In this document: piece after piece, positions 1 to 8,673 of the stretch | How positions within the stretch are numbered: position 1 is the first letter of the stretch | Layout: every line of letters begins with the position of its first letter | Notes under the pieces: generated by a model | Seen by the model: only the letters and a program-made list of their open reading frames with translations | Told to the model about the DNA's origin: nothing | The model's database searches: none | NCBI RefSeq assembly: GCF_034259325.1 | Contig: NZ_JAXIVS010000002.1 | Location: forward strand, 310,001-374,000 | Source: Hyalangium ruber | GTDB taxonomy: Bacteria > Myxococcota > Myxococcia > Myxococcales > Myxococcaceae | Reading direction: 5' to 3' | DNA length: 64,000 nt | Translations under genes and position numbers: made by a program

Positions 1-320
1 TCAACGGGACGCAGGTGCCCGGCTACCGCATCGAGTACGTGGACAAGCCGGTCCACCACTGCGCCTCGGGGAACGAGATTCCGGTGGCGGGCCAGGGCGT
101 GCTCCAGGTGAGCCTCACCCCTGCCCAGGCGCACGAAGGCGGCCAGGTGACAGTGGCCGAGCGGGAGCGCAAGTCCTCGCTGCCGGTCATCCAGGAGCTG
201 AAGCTCACCTGCGACTTCGAGGGCGAGGTGACGTGGGTGCTCGGTAACGCGAGCCCGAAGAAGTACCGGGTGATGGAGTTGCGCGAGCCCACCCGCCTCG
301 TGGTGGACGTGCAGCACTGA
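1..320 (+). CDS. AMIN-like domain protein, C-terminal part (5' end outside window)
   Basis: The frame is open from base 3, so the gene begins upstream and only its last 105 or so residues are seen. The tail contains a segment of the type FEGEVTWVLG followed by YRVMELREPTRLVVDVQH; this order, a short beta-rich stretch ending in a 'P-x-R-L-V-V-D-v' strand, is characteristic of AMIN and AMIN-like domains of envelope proteins in myxobacteria. An internal GTG at 15 is not a start, because the reading N-G-T-Q continues in front of it. The family is exported and probably binds cell-wall or envelope components; no enzymatic residue is visible in this fragment. The gene faces malQ with an 18-base gap. 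Confidence 0.65.
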   Translation, partial: NGTQVPGYRIEYVDKPVHHCASGNEIPVAGQGVLQVSLTPAQAHEGGQVTVAERERKSSLPVIQELKLTCDFEGEVTWVLGNASPKKYRVMELREPTRLVVDVQH

Positions 321-337
321 GGCCCCGCGCCGGGGCC
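321..337. terminator. Hairpin between convergent genes
   Basis: A perfect 7-bp stem, GGCCCCG / CGGGGCC, with a 3-base loop fills the gap between the stop codons of two convergent genes (320 and 339). Its position suggests a bidirectional terminator. There is no clear T-tract on either side, so the function is inferred from stem strength and location. Confidence 0.5.
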
Positions 338-338
338 G

Positions 339-2300
339 CTACGGTTCAGCGGCCAGGCGCTCCAGGCCTTCGATGAGCTCGCGGTGTCGCACGCGGGAGT
401 CGGTTCCTCCCGCGCGAAGGGCCAGGGCCAGGGCCTTGGGCAGGTTGAGCGCAGCGTGGCGGGCGCGCTTCTCGCGGTACTCGCGCGGGTAGTCGGAGGG
501 GACGCGCAGGGTCCAGTTCTCTTCGTTGACGGTGCCGGGCGCGTTGTAGACGTCGTGCAGCCCGAGCAGGTCCGAGAAGAAGATCATCACGTTGCGCGCG
601 CGGCTGGCGAAGAGGTCGGCGAACTTCGCCTGCACCAGCAGCCCGGGCTCCTCCACGAGCTGGCGCGCGAAGGCCTCGCGTCCCTCGGGCTCGGGGTGGA
701 GGCGCCACGCCAGGTATTCGGCCTGCGCGCGGTCCGTGCCGGCCTCCCGCCACGCGGCGGCGACGCGCCACAGGGGCGGCGTGTCGTGGGTGCCCACCAT
801 GACCCAGTCCTCGGGGGCGGCATTCTCGCTGCGGTAGACGTCGGTCGGGTCCTTCAGGTTGGCCTTCTGGGTGACGCGGAAGCGGCCCAAGCCGTACTGC
901 GCCAGCACCCGTTGGAGCGGATAGGGCTGCGTGCTGAGCACCTCGCCGAGCAGGTCCGTGAGTTGGCGGCCGTGGCGGCGCGCGGAGGTGACGATGGTGT
1001 CGAAGAGGACGCTGTACTGGCGCACCTGCTCCGGGGTGAGCGTGCGCACCCAGCCATCGCCGTGGCGCGGCGCCGAGGGGTCGAGCTGCTCGGGCGTGGC
1101 GATGGCGTAGCGGGCCAGCTCCGGGTGGTCGATCAGGTCCGGCGAGTCGAAGAGGCGGGCGCCGGTCTGCACCGCGCGCAACCTGTCTGGCAGCTCGACA
1201 CGGTAGACCCAGGGGCACACCAACCCGTGCGGATGGTCGATGCGGATGCCGTCATACTCGCCGAGCATCTTGTCCATGCGCGCGTCCATGAAGCGCAGCA
1301 CGGGGCCGGCACGATGCTCCGGCGAGGCACCTTCCCGCGGCTCGAAGAACCGGTTCGGGTCCAGCACCGGGTAGTTCCACGGCTGGCCCTCGGGGTTGGT
1401 GCGGCTGGGCGGAGCGCCCATCAGATAGGTGCGCAGGAAGAGGCCCTGCCACGACCAGGCATCCTCCAGCGAGAAGCCGATCTGCAGGTCGCCGTAGAGC
1501 TTCAGCCCTGCCTGGGCCGAGCGGGCTCGCAGCTCGTCGTGGGCTGAATGGACGAGGAACTGATGAAAGGCGTAGCGCTCGAGGAGCTCCGCGTACTTCA
1601 CGCGCAGCGCCTGGCGACGGGCGTCGCTCGCGGCTTCCTCTCCAAGCTCCGGGGCATAGAGCCGCGCATCGAGCGCCGCCTCTCCCTGCCCCGCCCACCG
1701 TCTCCAGTCGCGCTGCCCGTGCTCGACACAGAGCGCCTCGAAGAGGGCGTCCCGCCGCAACCAGCCCCGGTGCTCCTTCTCGAAGTCCTCGAAGCGCCGA
1801 GCCATCTCCCGAAGGGCGGGGCGTGCATCCGCTCGGGTCCGCTCGCGCTGGAAGGTGCTCCACGCCTCATCGAGCGCGGCGTAGGAGGCTCGGAAGGCGT
1901 AGCGGTAGCGCTCACCCGGCCCCGCTGCCGTGGGGCGGGAGGAGATCAGCGCCGCGAGCCGCTCGGGACTCAGCAGCCGGCCGCCCTCTTCCTGCGTGAG
2001 ATTGGCGAGCGGCACATTGAGCACGTTTCGCGAGAAGAGGGTCGCGTCATACGGCGAAGCATTGGACTCGGAGGTCTGCCCCTGGGGACCGAGCTGGATG
2101 CCGTTGAAGCCCAGCTCACGGGCGAAGGCGAGGAAGCGGGCGGCGCCTCGGGTGTACGGCGAGCCACGGCCGGTGTCCTCATCCGGTTCACTGGGGAAGC
2201 TCGGATCGTGGATGCTCAGCACCAGGTTGCGCACGTCCAGCGCATCCAGGGCCGCGGCGACCAGCTTCCGGGACTCTTCGCTGCTCAAGCCCACTGCCAA
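339..2300 (-). CDS. malQ: 4-alpha-glucanotransferase (GH77, amylomaltase)
   Basis: Cytoplasmic enzyme that transfers alpha-1,4-glucan segments during maltodextrin or glycogen metabolism. Family signatures are in order: an N-terminal LGFNGIQLGPQGQT segment, the GIRIDHPHG strand whose Asp is the expected nucleophile, LLGEVL for the acid/base Glu, GTHDT for the third catalytic Asp, and a C-terminal NEENWTLRVP motif. Length is about 653 residues, within the GH77 range. The frame is open to an ATG at 2474, but the added residues look random and start in a region without family similarity. TTG at 2300 has GGGAGG seven bases upstream (2308-2313); GTG at 2294 is the alternative. The gene stands alone, divergent from the GspG-like gene. 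Confidence 0.85.
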   Translation of the reverse strand: MAVGLSSEESRKLVAAALDALDVRNLVLSIHDPSFPSEPDEDTGRGSPYTRGAARFLAFARELGFNGIQLGPQGQTSESNASPYDATLFSRNVLNVPLANLTQEEGGRLLSPERLAALISSRPTAAGPGERYRYAFRASYAALDEAWSTFQRERTRADARPALREMARRFEDFEKEHRGWLRRDALFEALCVEHGQRDWRRWAGQGEAALDARLYAPELGEEAASDARRQALRVKYAELLERYAFHQFLVHSAHDELRARSAQAGLKLYGDLQIGFSLEDAWSWQGLFLRTYLMGAPPSRTNPEGQPWNYPVLDPNRFFEPREGASPEHRAGPVLRFMDARMDKMLGEYDGIRIDHPHGLVCPWVYRVELPDRLRAVQTGARLFDSPDLIDHPELARYAIATPEQLDPSAPRHGDGWVRTLTPEQVRQYSVLFDTIVTSARRHGRQLTDLLGEVLSTQPYPLQRVLAQYGLGRFRVTQKANLKDPTDVYRSENAAPEDWVMVGTHDTPPLWRVAAAWREAGTDRAQAEYLAWRLHPEPEGREAFARQLVEEPGLLVQAKFADLFASRARNVMIFFSDLLGLHDVYNAPGTVNEENWTLRVPSDYPREYREKRARHAALNLPKALALALRAGGTDSRVRHRELIEGLERLAAEP

Positions 2301-2307
2301 CCTCGCA

Positions 2308-2338
2308 CCTCCCACGCATCCCGCAGCGTGCGGGGAGG
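2308..2338 (-). promoter_or_regulatory. Leader hairpin covering the malQ ribosome binding site
   Basis: On the minus strand the malQ leader can fold CCTCCC (2333-2338) against GGGAGG (2308-2313) and ACGC against GCGT, with a 3-base bulge and an 8-base loop. GGGAGG is the Shine-Dalgarno sequence proposed for malQ, so the stem would hide it. This is seen in the sequence; any regulatory role is inference. Confidence 0.35.
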
Positions 2339-2525
2339 CACCATATCCGATGCGGCCAGCCCTCATGCGTCCAGAGGACGCCCGCGTTGTCAGAGTGGCA
2401 CGCGCCTCTGAACGCTCCCGTGACACGACGTCCTGTCCCTCTGCTGACGCGAGGCTCCTCCCCTGGAGAAGCAAGGCGGCACGCGCGTTGAATCGCTCCC
2501 GGGCACACGCAAGGAGCCTCGAGCG

Positions 2526-2948
2526 ATGACGCCCTACCCCAGCCTTTCACGCCAGCCTTCCCGGCTCCTGGCGCAGCTCGCCCTCGTGGTGAGCTATGCC
2601 GTGGGCTGCCTCACCCTGGTGAGCCTGCTCTCCTTCGGCTTGGCGGTCTTGCACGGCTGCTTCCATCGAAACGGGCGGGTGGATCGCGCCCAGCTCGACA
2701 TCAAGAACATCCAGCTCGCGCTCAAGCTCTACCGGCAGCACCAGGGACGCTATCCCTCGACCGAGGAGGGCCTGCGGGCGCTCGTCCAAGCCCAAGCGCT
2801 CGAATCTCTCCCGAGAGACCCATGGAACTTCGAGTACCACTATGCCCTGCGCGGAGGTGCGCCCCAGATCTGGAGCCTCGGAGCGGACGGAGCCCCCGGG
2901 GGAGAAGGGCGCGACGCCGACATCTTCAGCCGGCCCCCTCCTCCCTGA
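2526..2948 (+). CDS. GspG-like (type II secretion pseudopilin-like) membrane protein
   Basis: 140 residues. The C-terminal 85 match the major pseudopilin GspG: a helix with LKLYRQHQGRYPSTEEGLRA, then LPRDPWNFEYHY, then SLGADGAPGGEGRDADI, the pattern that forms the GspG calcium loop. The N-terminus is not that of a prepilin: there is no G/FTLIE cleavage motif after a short basic leader. Instead a longer hydrophobic segment spans about residues 17-45. The protein is probably anchored in the inner membrane with the pseudopilin-like head outside, but would not be processed by prepilin peptidase. No other type II secretion genes lie nearby. The head similarity is strong; its function here is unknown. 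Confidence 0.7.
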   Translation: MTPYPSLSRQPSRLLAQLALVVSYAVGCLTLVSLLSFGLAVLHGCFHRNGRVDRAQLDIKNIQLALKLYRQHQGRYPSTEEGLRALVQAQALESLPRDPWNFEYHYALRGGAPQIWSLGADGAPGGEGRDADIFSRPPPP

Positions 2949-2953
2949 GCCCC

Positions 2954-5900
2954 TTACTCCTGCCGGGCCTGAGGCACCGGGCGGGGCTCACCGCCTCCAC
3001 CATGGGTCGGGCCCGACGTGCCCCGCCCGGACAAGCGCCGGAAGAAGCCGAAGAGCCTCGAGCGCGTGTTGGCGAGGATCTCGTAGATCGTCGGAATCAC
3101 CAGCAGCGTCAGGAAGGTCGAGGTGATGACGCCGCCAATCACCGCGCGGCCCAGCGGCGCGCGGAAGTCCGCGCCCTCGCCGCGGCCCAGCGCCACCGGC
3201 ACCATGCCGGCGATAAGCGCCAGCGTCGTCATCATGATGGGCCGCAGACGGATGCGCCCCGCCTCGATGAGCGCGTCGCGCAGCGGCATCCCCTTCTCGT
3301 GGGACCACTTGGCGAAGTCGATGAGCAAGATGGCGTTCTTGGCCACGATGCCCATGAGCAGGATGACGCCAATAAGGCTCATGATGTTCAGCGTGTCGCC
3401 GGTGATGAGCAGCGCCAGCACCACGCCGATGAGCGACAGCGGCAGCGAGACGAGGATGGCGATCGGATCCAGGAACGAGCCGAACTGCATCACCAGGATG
3501 AGGTACATCAGCACCACAGCGATGATCAGCGCTGTCAGCACGCGAGTGAACACCTCCTCCGTGTCCGCCGCTTCTCCACCCTGCGAGAGCACATAGCCCG
3601 CCGGCAGCTGCGTCTTCGCCAGCCGCGCCGTCACATCATTGAGCACCTCCGACAGCGAGCGCCCCTGCACGTTCGCCTGGATGTTGACGACCTTCTCACG
3701 GTTGAGGTGGTTGATCTGCGCGGGGCCCACCGTCTCGCGGATGTCCGCTACCTGTCCGAGGGGCAGCACCACCGGCGCGCCGTTCGGGCCTCCGGGGAGC
3801 ACGATTGGCAGCTGCGCGAGATCGCTCGGGCTCCTGCGGGCCTCGGGTGCCAGCCGGACCATCACGTCGCGCGTCTCACCCGTGGGGTCCACCCAGTCGC
3901 CCGAGTCCAGGCCCGCGAAGGCCGGCCGCAGCGACAGCGCCACCTGCCCCACCGTCACCCCCAGCTGCCCCGCCAGCCCGCGCCGCAGCTCCACCTCCAG
4001 CTCTGGCTTCTGCCCGCGCGTGGACAGGCCCACGTCCACCGCGCCCGGCACCTTCTCCACCTCGTGCATCATCTTCTCGGCCAGGCTGTTGAGCGTATTG
4101 GCGTCCGGCCCGCGCAGCTCGAGCTGGATGGACTTGAACGCCCCGCCGAAGCCGCTGGTGAAGACGGACACCTTCGCCCCACCCACCTTCGTCACCTCGC
4201 CGCGCATGATGTGGCCCAGCGCGTCCTGGCTCAGCTCGCGCGTGTCCTTGGGCTTCAGCCGCACGTACACCAGCGCCTGGTCCACGCCCGGCGAGCGCAG
4301 CGGCAGCGGCGTGCCGATGGAGGAGTACGTATAGGCCACCTCCGGGTGTGCGGAGATGATGCGAGATACCTCCTCCACCTTGCGCCGCGTGTACTCCAGG
4401 TTGGAGCTGGGAGGCGTCTCCACCAGCACTTCCATCTCGCTGTTGTCGCTCACCGGCACGAAGCCCGCGCCGCCGTACATGCCCTGCAGCATCAGCGCGC
4501 CCACGAACGAGCCGACCGCCAGCAGCACCATGGCGATCCGGTGGTCCAGCGCCCAGGCGATGACGCGCTTGTAGTTGTCCGCCTGCCGGTCGAACCAATT
4601 GTTGAAGCGCGAGAGCGCCCGCGAGATGAGGCCCCGCCGCGCCCCATGCTCCACCTGGGGGTCGGCCCAGTACGCCGAGAGCATCGGGTCCAGCGAGAAG
4701 CTCACGAAGAGCGACACCAGCACCGCGCACGCGATGGTGAGGGCGAACGGCTTGAACCACTGCCCGGCCACCCCGTACATGAAGGCGATGGGGACGAACA
4801 CCGCCACGATGGAGAAGGTGGTGGCCGCCACCGCCAGGCCAATCTCGCTGGTGCCCTCGCGAGAGGCCGTCAGGTGGTCCTTTCCCATCTCGATGTGGCG
4901 CACGATGTTCTCGCGCACCACGATGGCGTCATCGATGAGGATGCCGATGGCCAGCGACAGGCCCAGCAGCGACATGGTGTTGAGGGTGAAGCCGAACGCC
5001 CACACGCTGATGAAGGCCGCCAGCACGCTCACCGGCAGGGCCAGGCCCGTAATCACCGTGGAGCGCCACGAGTTGAGGAACAGGAACACCACCAGCACCG
5101 TGAGGATGGCGCCCTCCACGAGCGCCTCCTGCACGTTGAGCACCGCGGCCGCCACGCGCGTGCCGGCGTCGCGGACGATCTCCAGCCGCGCGCCCGCGGG
5201 CAGCTTGGGCTCCAGCGCCTTCACCCGCTCGCGGATCTTGTCCGCCACATCCGTGGTGCTGTAGCCCTTGGACTTCAGCACGTCGATGCCCACCGCCTGC
5301 TTGCCGTTGAAGAGCGACAGCGTGCGCGGCTCCTCCGTGCCATCCCGCACCTCGGCCACCTGTCCCAGCCGGATGGATTGGCCCCCGCGCTGGGCGATGA
5401 CGACGTTGGTGAAGTCCAGGGGGCTCTCCAGCCGGCCCTTGAGGCGGATGGTCTGCTCCTCCAGCGCCTCGGTGATGCGGCCCACCGGCGCGGCGAGGTT
5501 CTGGAACTGGAGCGCCTGCACCACCTCCGCCACCGAGAGCCCCGCCGCCTGGAGCGCCGCCGGCTTGAGCTCCACCGTCAGCTCGCGCTCGATGCCGCCC
5601 ACCACCGTCACCTGCGCCACGCCGGAGATGGAGCGCAGCTCGCGCACCACCATCGGGTCCGCGATGCGCGTGAGCGTCGTGGCCGGCAGCGTGTCGGACG
5701 TCAGCGTCAGCGAGAGGATGGGAATGTCCGCCGGGTCGAACCGCGAGAGGATGGGCTCCTCCATCTCCTGCGGCAGGTCCGCGCGCTTGGTGGAGATGGC
5801 GTCCCGGATGTCCTGCGTGGCCTGCTGCACGTCCTTCTCGAAGTCGAAGAAGACGGTGAACTGGGCCAGGCCGTCGATGGCGCTCGAGGTCGTCTTGGTG

Positions 5901-6136
5901 CCATCCACGCCGCTGATGCTGAAGATGGCGTCCTCGATGGGCTCGACGATCTCCCGCTCCACCACGTCGGGTGAGGCGCCCGGGTAGATGATGGTGACGG
6001 CGACGACGGGCTGCTGGACGTCGGGGAACTCGTCGGTCTGCAGGTTGGCGAGGGCCACGAGACCGAAGATGACCAGCGCCACCATCGAGGTGATGGTGAC
6101 GATGGGGCGTGAGATGGCGAAGTCGGAGATGAACAC
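2954..6136 (-). CDS. Efflux RND transporter permease subunit (HAE1-like)
   Basis: Inner-membrane proton antiporter of a tripartite efflux pump, 1060 residues, the usual RND length. It starts MFISDFAISRPIVTI, the typical cytoplasmic helix leading into TM1, followed by the porter-domain entry QTDEFPDVQQPVV. A TM4 segment near residue 400, LAIGILIDDAIVVREN, carries the paired Asp residues used for proton relay. The second half repeats the architecture, with MSLIGVILLMGIVAKNAILLIDF. The start is GTG at 6136, with GGGAGA five bases before it. The adaptor gene lies 42 bases upstream on the same strand, so the two form an operon. No outer-membrane factor is in the window. Substrates cannot be read from sequence. 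Confidence 0.93.
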   Translation of the reverse strand: MFISDFAISRPIVTITSMVALVIFGLVALANLQTDEFPDVQQPVVAVTIIYPGASPDVVEREIVEPIEDAIFSISGVDGTKTTSSAIDGLAQFTVFFDFEKDVQQATQDIRDAISTKRADLPQEMEEPILSRFDPADIPILSLTLTSDTLPATTLTRIADPMVVRELRSISGVAQVTVVGGIERELTVELKPAALQAAGLSVAEVVQALQFQNLAAPVGRITEALEEQTIRLKGRLESPLDFTNVVIAQRGGQSIRLGQVAEVRDGTEEPRTLSLFNGKQAVGIDVLKSKGYSTTDVADKIRERVKALEPKLPAGARLEIVRDAGTRVAAAVLNVQEALVEGAILTVLVVFLFLNSWRSTVITGLALPVSVLAAFISVWAFGFTLNTMSLLGLSLAIGILIDDAIVVRENIVRHIEMGKDHLTASREGTSEIGLAVAATTFSIVAVFVPIAFMYGVAGQWFKPFALTIACAVLVSLFVSFSLDPMLSAYWADPQVEHGARRGLISRALSRFNNWFDRQADNYKRVIAWALDHRIAMVLLAVGSFVGALMLQGMYGGAGFVPVSDNSEMEVLVETPPSSNLEYTRRKVEEVSRIISAHPEVAYTYSSIGTPLPLRSPGVDQALVYVRLKPKDTRELSQDALGHIMRGEVTKVGGAKVSVFTSGFGGAFKSIQLELRGPDANTLNSLAEKMMHEVEKVPGAVDVGLSTRGQKPELEVELRRGLAGQLGVTVGQVALSLRPAFAGLDSGDWVDPTGETRDVMVRLAPEARRSPSDLAQLPIVLPGGPNGAPVVLPLGQVADIRETVGPAQINHLNREKVVNIQANVQGRSLSEVLNDVTARLAKTQLPAGYVLSQGGEAADTEEVFTRVLTALIIAVVLMYLILVMQFGSFLDPIAILVSLPLSLIGVVLALLITGDTLNIMSLIGVILLMGIVAKNAILLIDFAKWSHEKGMPLRDALIEAGRIRLRPIMMTTLALIAGMVPVALGRGEGADFRAPLGRAVIGGVITSTFLTLLVIPTIYEILANTRSRLFGFFRRLSGRGTSGPTHGGGGEPRPVPQARQE

Positions 6137-6178
6137 GGCGTCTCCCGAAGAAAGGGCGTGGGCGAGCGGAAAGCGGCT

Positions 6179-7363
6179 TCAGCGCGGCGTGGGTGGGGTG
6201 AGGCCCTGCGTCGGCTGCGCCGGTTGCGCCGGGGCCTGCGCCACCTCCACGCGCGTGCCCTCGGCCAGCTCACGCGCCGAGCCCATCACCACCACGTCCC
6301 CCGCCTGGAGGCCGGAGCGGACCTCCACGCGCTGCGCCACATCGTCGCGCAGGCCCAGCTCCACCTGTGCGCGCTCCACCTTGCCGTCCTTCACCCGCAG
6401 CACCGTGGGCGAGGCCGTGCGCAGGTCCACCGCGCCCACCGGCACCGAGAGCGCCTCGCGAGACTCCGAGGCCACGCGCCCTTGGGCGAACAGCCCGGCC
6501 AGCAGCGACTGCTCGACGTTCGGAATGGCGACGTAGATGCGTACCTGCCCGGTGGTCGGATCCACCACCGGGTTGACGCGCTCGATCTTCCCCGTGAAGC
6601 CCTGGTCCCCGTAGCCCGAGACGCGGAAGTCCACGGGAGTGCCGGCCTGGAGCTTGCCAGCGTGCTCGGCGGGGACGGCCGCCTCCAGCCGCAGGCTCGT
6701 GGGGTCCACCACGGTGACCAGCGGAGTGCCCGGGGCGATGACGTCGCCCGCGTTCGCCTGGCGCTCGCTCACCGCGCCGTCGAAGGGAGCGCTGATGCGG
6801 GTGCGGGCGAGCTGCTCCTGCGAGAGCGCCAGGCGCGCCTGGGCCTCGGAGAGCTGAGCCTCGGCCTGCTCGCGCGCCAGCTTCACCCGATCGAAGTCCC
6901 GCTGGGTGATGACGCCCGCCTGGGCCAGCTTCCCGTTGCGCTCCTCCTCGGCCTTGGACACCTGGAGCGCGTTCTCCGCGACCCGCGCCGCGGAGCGCGC
7001 GGCGATGAGCTGATCCTGCAGGGTGGCGTCGTCGATGCGAGCCAGCAGCTCGCCGCGCTTGACCGCTTGGCCCTGCTCCACCTTCATCTCCAACAGGGCG
7101 CCGCCGACCTCGGCGCGCAGGGTGGCCGCGCGGCGCGCCTGCAGGGAGCCGGAGATGACCGGGCCACTCTCCAGCTTGCGCACCTCCGCGCGCGTCACGT
7201 TCTCCGCGCTCAGCGCCACCGGCGCCTCGGCCTGCGGCGCGGCGGGGGCCTCTGCCTTCTGGCCGTCGCAGCCCACCATGGCGGCCACCAACGCCCCCAG
7301 CAGAATGCCCGTCCGGTAGCACTTCCCGGAGGCATCAGGCCTCCCTCCCGGAACCTGTCGCAT
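6179..7363 (-). CDS. Efflux RND periplasmic adaptor lipoprotein
   Basis: Membrane fusion protein linking the RND permease to an outer-membrane channel. A lipoprotein signal runs from a basic start through GILLGALVAAMVGC, with the lipidated Cys near residue 32. A beta-barrel/lipoyl half follows (LRAEVGGALLEMKVEQGQAV), then a coiled-coil hairpin, the returning lipoyl strand with ISAPFDGAVSERQANAGDVI, and a C-terminal RND-specific barrel (FTGKIERVNPVVDPTTGQVR). The start is ATG at 7363 with GGGAG upstream; the frame is open 26 codons further, but that stretch has no signal peptide character. It is the first gene of the pump operon. Confidence 0.93.
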   Translation of the reverse strand: MRQVPGGRPDASGKCYRTGILLGALVAAMVGCDGQKAEAPAAPQAEAPVALSAENVTRAEVRKLESGPVISGSLQARRAATLRAEVGGALLEMKVEQGQAVKRGELLARIDDATLQDQLIAARSAARVAENALQVSKAEEERNGKLAQAGVITQRDFDRVKLAREQAEAQLSEAQARLALSQEQLARTRISAPFDGAVSERQANAGDVIAPGTPLVTVVDPTSLRLEAAVPAEHAGKLQAGTPVDFRVSGYGDQGFTGKIERVNPVVDPTTGQVRIYVAIPNVEQSLLAGLFAQGRVASESREALSVPVGAVDLRTASPTVLRVKDGKVERAQVELGLRDDVAQRVEVRSGLQAGDVVVMGSARELAEGTRVEVAQAPAQPAQPTQGLTPPTPR

Positions 7364-7458
7364 GGACCCTGTCTCCCTGTCTGGAGCGGTTTGGCCTACC
7401 CGCCAGGGTGCCCTCCTAGGCGGATTTGGCCGGAAGGGCAACAGCAGGAACGCAGGAA

Positions 7459-7497
7459 GCCGCTCCCAAGCGCACAGTTCGTGCGCCCGAGAGCGGC
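7459..7497 (-). terminator. Two-tier hairpin downstream of the ADYC gene
   Basis: GCCGCTC (7459-7465) pairs with GAGCGGC (7491-7497); inside it GCGCAC (7470-7475) pairs with GTGCGC (7481-7486). The two stems are separated by a symmetric 4-base internal loop, and the terminal loop is 5 bases. It begins about 30 bases after the stop of the minus-strand ADYC gene and is followed on that strand by a T-enriched stretch, so it probably terminates that transcript before the pump operon. Confidence 0.5.
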
Positions 7498-7526
7498 GGG
7501 CCAGCGGCCTTGTCAGGCCTGTCGGA

Positions 7527-8474
7527 CTACGGCTGGGCCGGCGGAGTCTCGCTGATGAGGAGCGCGCCCGAGGAGAAGTTCGTGCCGCAGTCGTTCACCA
7601 CCATGCCCGAGCCGCACTGGATGGGCGAGGTGGCGCGCGTCTTCGAGGTAACGCAGCTGGCACCGTTGCTCGTCCACTCGGCCTCGGCCACCCAGGACTC
7701 CGAATCCACCTGCACGTTCATCGAGTCGTAGAGGTTCACCCAGTTGCCATCCACCGTATAGGAGGTGCCATCGCCGCAGAAGTCCGCGCGCACCATGCGG
7801 GTGCAGGCCTGGTGGTGCCCCTCCAGGCTGGTGCCGCCCAGCGAGCGCCAGGGGGCGTAGCCGAAGCGCACGCACTTGGCGAGCGCCGCGCCCTCGCACG
7901 CGAAGGTGAAGGCGCTCGCGTCGTAGATCTTCGAGCCGCCGCCCTCCACGCCCTGGCGGTAGTCCCAGCGGTTCTCCAGGGCGATGGCCTTGGCGGGCGA
8001 GCCATCGGCGTTGGTGCAGATGGGGTACCAGTAGCCGTCGGCCGGATCCTGGTACGAGACCCCGTAGCTCCAGATGTCCTGATCGGCGCCCTGGCCCTGA
8101 GTCGCGCTGTCGACCCGCAGCGCCACCGTCTGGCCGTTGTCGAGCTCACCGGTGAAGCGAACCTTCAGGAAATCCAGCCCGGACAGCTCCTCGGTGTCGC
8201 TCAGGCCGTGCAGCACCGAGCCCTCCAGCCACACCGAGTCCATCGGCGTGCTCATGCCCTCGCGCTTGGCGCCGTCATACCGCACCGCAACGAGCATCCG
8301 GTTGAGGAACGAGCCGTTCATGTTCCGGCCGTTCATATTCCGACCATTGGGCGAGGCCAGCTTCGCCACCGCCGTATCCATCGAAGGGGTGGACTCCACC
8401 TGAGGCTGCGACACGCCACACCCCACCGCCACCCAGGCAGCAACCGCTGCCCCCACCACGTGCTTAGCACCCAT
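7527..8474 (-). CDS. ADYC-domain lipoprotein
   Basis: Exported protein of about 315 residues with a lipoprotein signal (MGAKHVVGAAVAAWVAVGC). After the Cys comes a short repeat with the reading NGRNMNGRNMNGSF, typical of this myxobacterial family, then a beta-rich body. The C-terminal half has the family's conserved pattern: WYPICTNADGSPAKAIAL, a stretch with FACEGAALAKCVRFGYAPWR, a segment ending MVRADFCGDG (the ADYC-like motif), and paired cysteines near the end. ATG at 8474 is chosen because GGGGAGG lies five bases upstream; the open frame extends to 8573 but without signal sequence. The family is largely uncharacterised and presumed to be a surface protein. Confidence 0.75.
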   Translation of the reverse strand: MGAKHVVGAAVAAWVAVGCGVSQPQVESTPSMDTAVAKLASPNGRNMNGRNMNGSFLNRMLVAVRYDGAKREGMSTPMDSVWLEGSVLHGLSDTEELSGLDFLKVRFTGELDNGQTVALRVDSATQGQGADQDIWSYGVSYQDPADGYWYPICTNADGSPAKAIALENRWDYRQGVEGGGSKIYDASAFTFACEGAALAKCVRFGYAPWRSLGGTSLEGHHQACTRMVRADFCGDGTSYTVDGNWVNLYDSMNVQVDSESWVAEAEWTSNGASCVTSKTRATSPIQCGSGMVVNDCGTNFSSGALLISETPPAQP

Positions 8475-8650
8475 TGGAACCTCCCCAGCCATCCGTGACC
8501 GCAGGGCCACGGTGTGTACTGGGCTCCAGAGGGACAAGCGGCGCCGAAACACGCAGGCACTTGCACCGTCCACCGGAGGGCACTCGACTGTCCCGAAAGG
8601 ACAATGAGCTCTCCTGCTCAGTTGAGAAGCGAGCAGTGTGCCGCACGAAT

Positions 8651-8667
8651 CCTGGGATGGACCCAGG
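8651..8667 (-). terminator. Hairpin after the kinase-FGE gene
   Basis: CCTGGG / CCCAGG with a 5-base loop begins six bases beyond the minus-strand stop codon at 8674. A second stem, CTGCTC (8614-8619) / GAGCAG (8631-8636), follows. No T-run is present, so terminator function is inferred from position. Confidence 0.4.
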
Positions 8668-8673
8668 GGCCGA

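Noticed and set aside
2391-2410. Sigma-54 promoter candidate containing TGGCACG
   Set aside because: The -24 half matches but no TTGC follows at the required spacing.
2301-2474. Longer malQ N-terminus
   Set aside because: The added residues are Arg/Ser/Ala-rich without GH77 similarity, and a good ribosome site precedes 2300.
2822-5974. 1050-codon plus-strand frame opposite the RND permease
   Set aside because: Its translation is Arg/His/Gln-rich low-complexity sequence and it lies fully antisense to a gene with clear family motifs; this is the usual high-GC antisense artefact.
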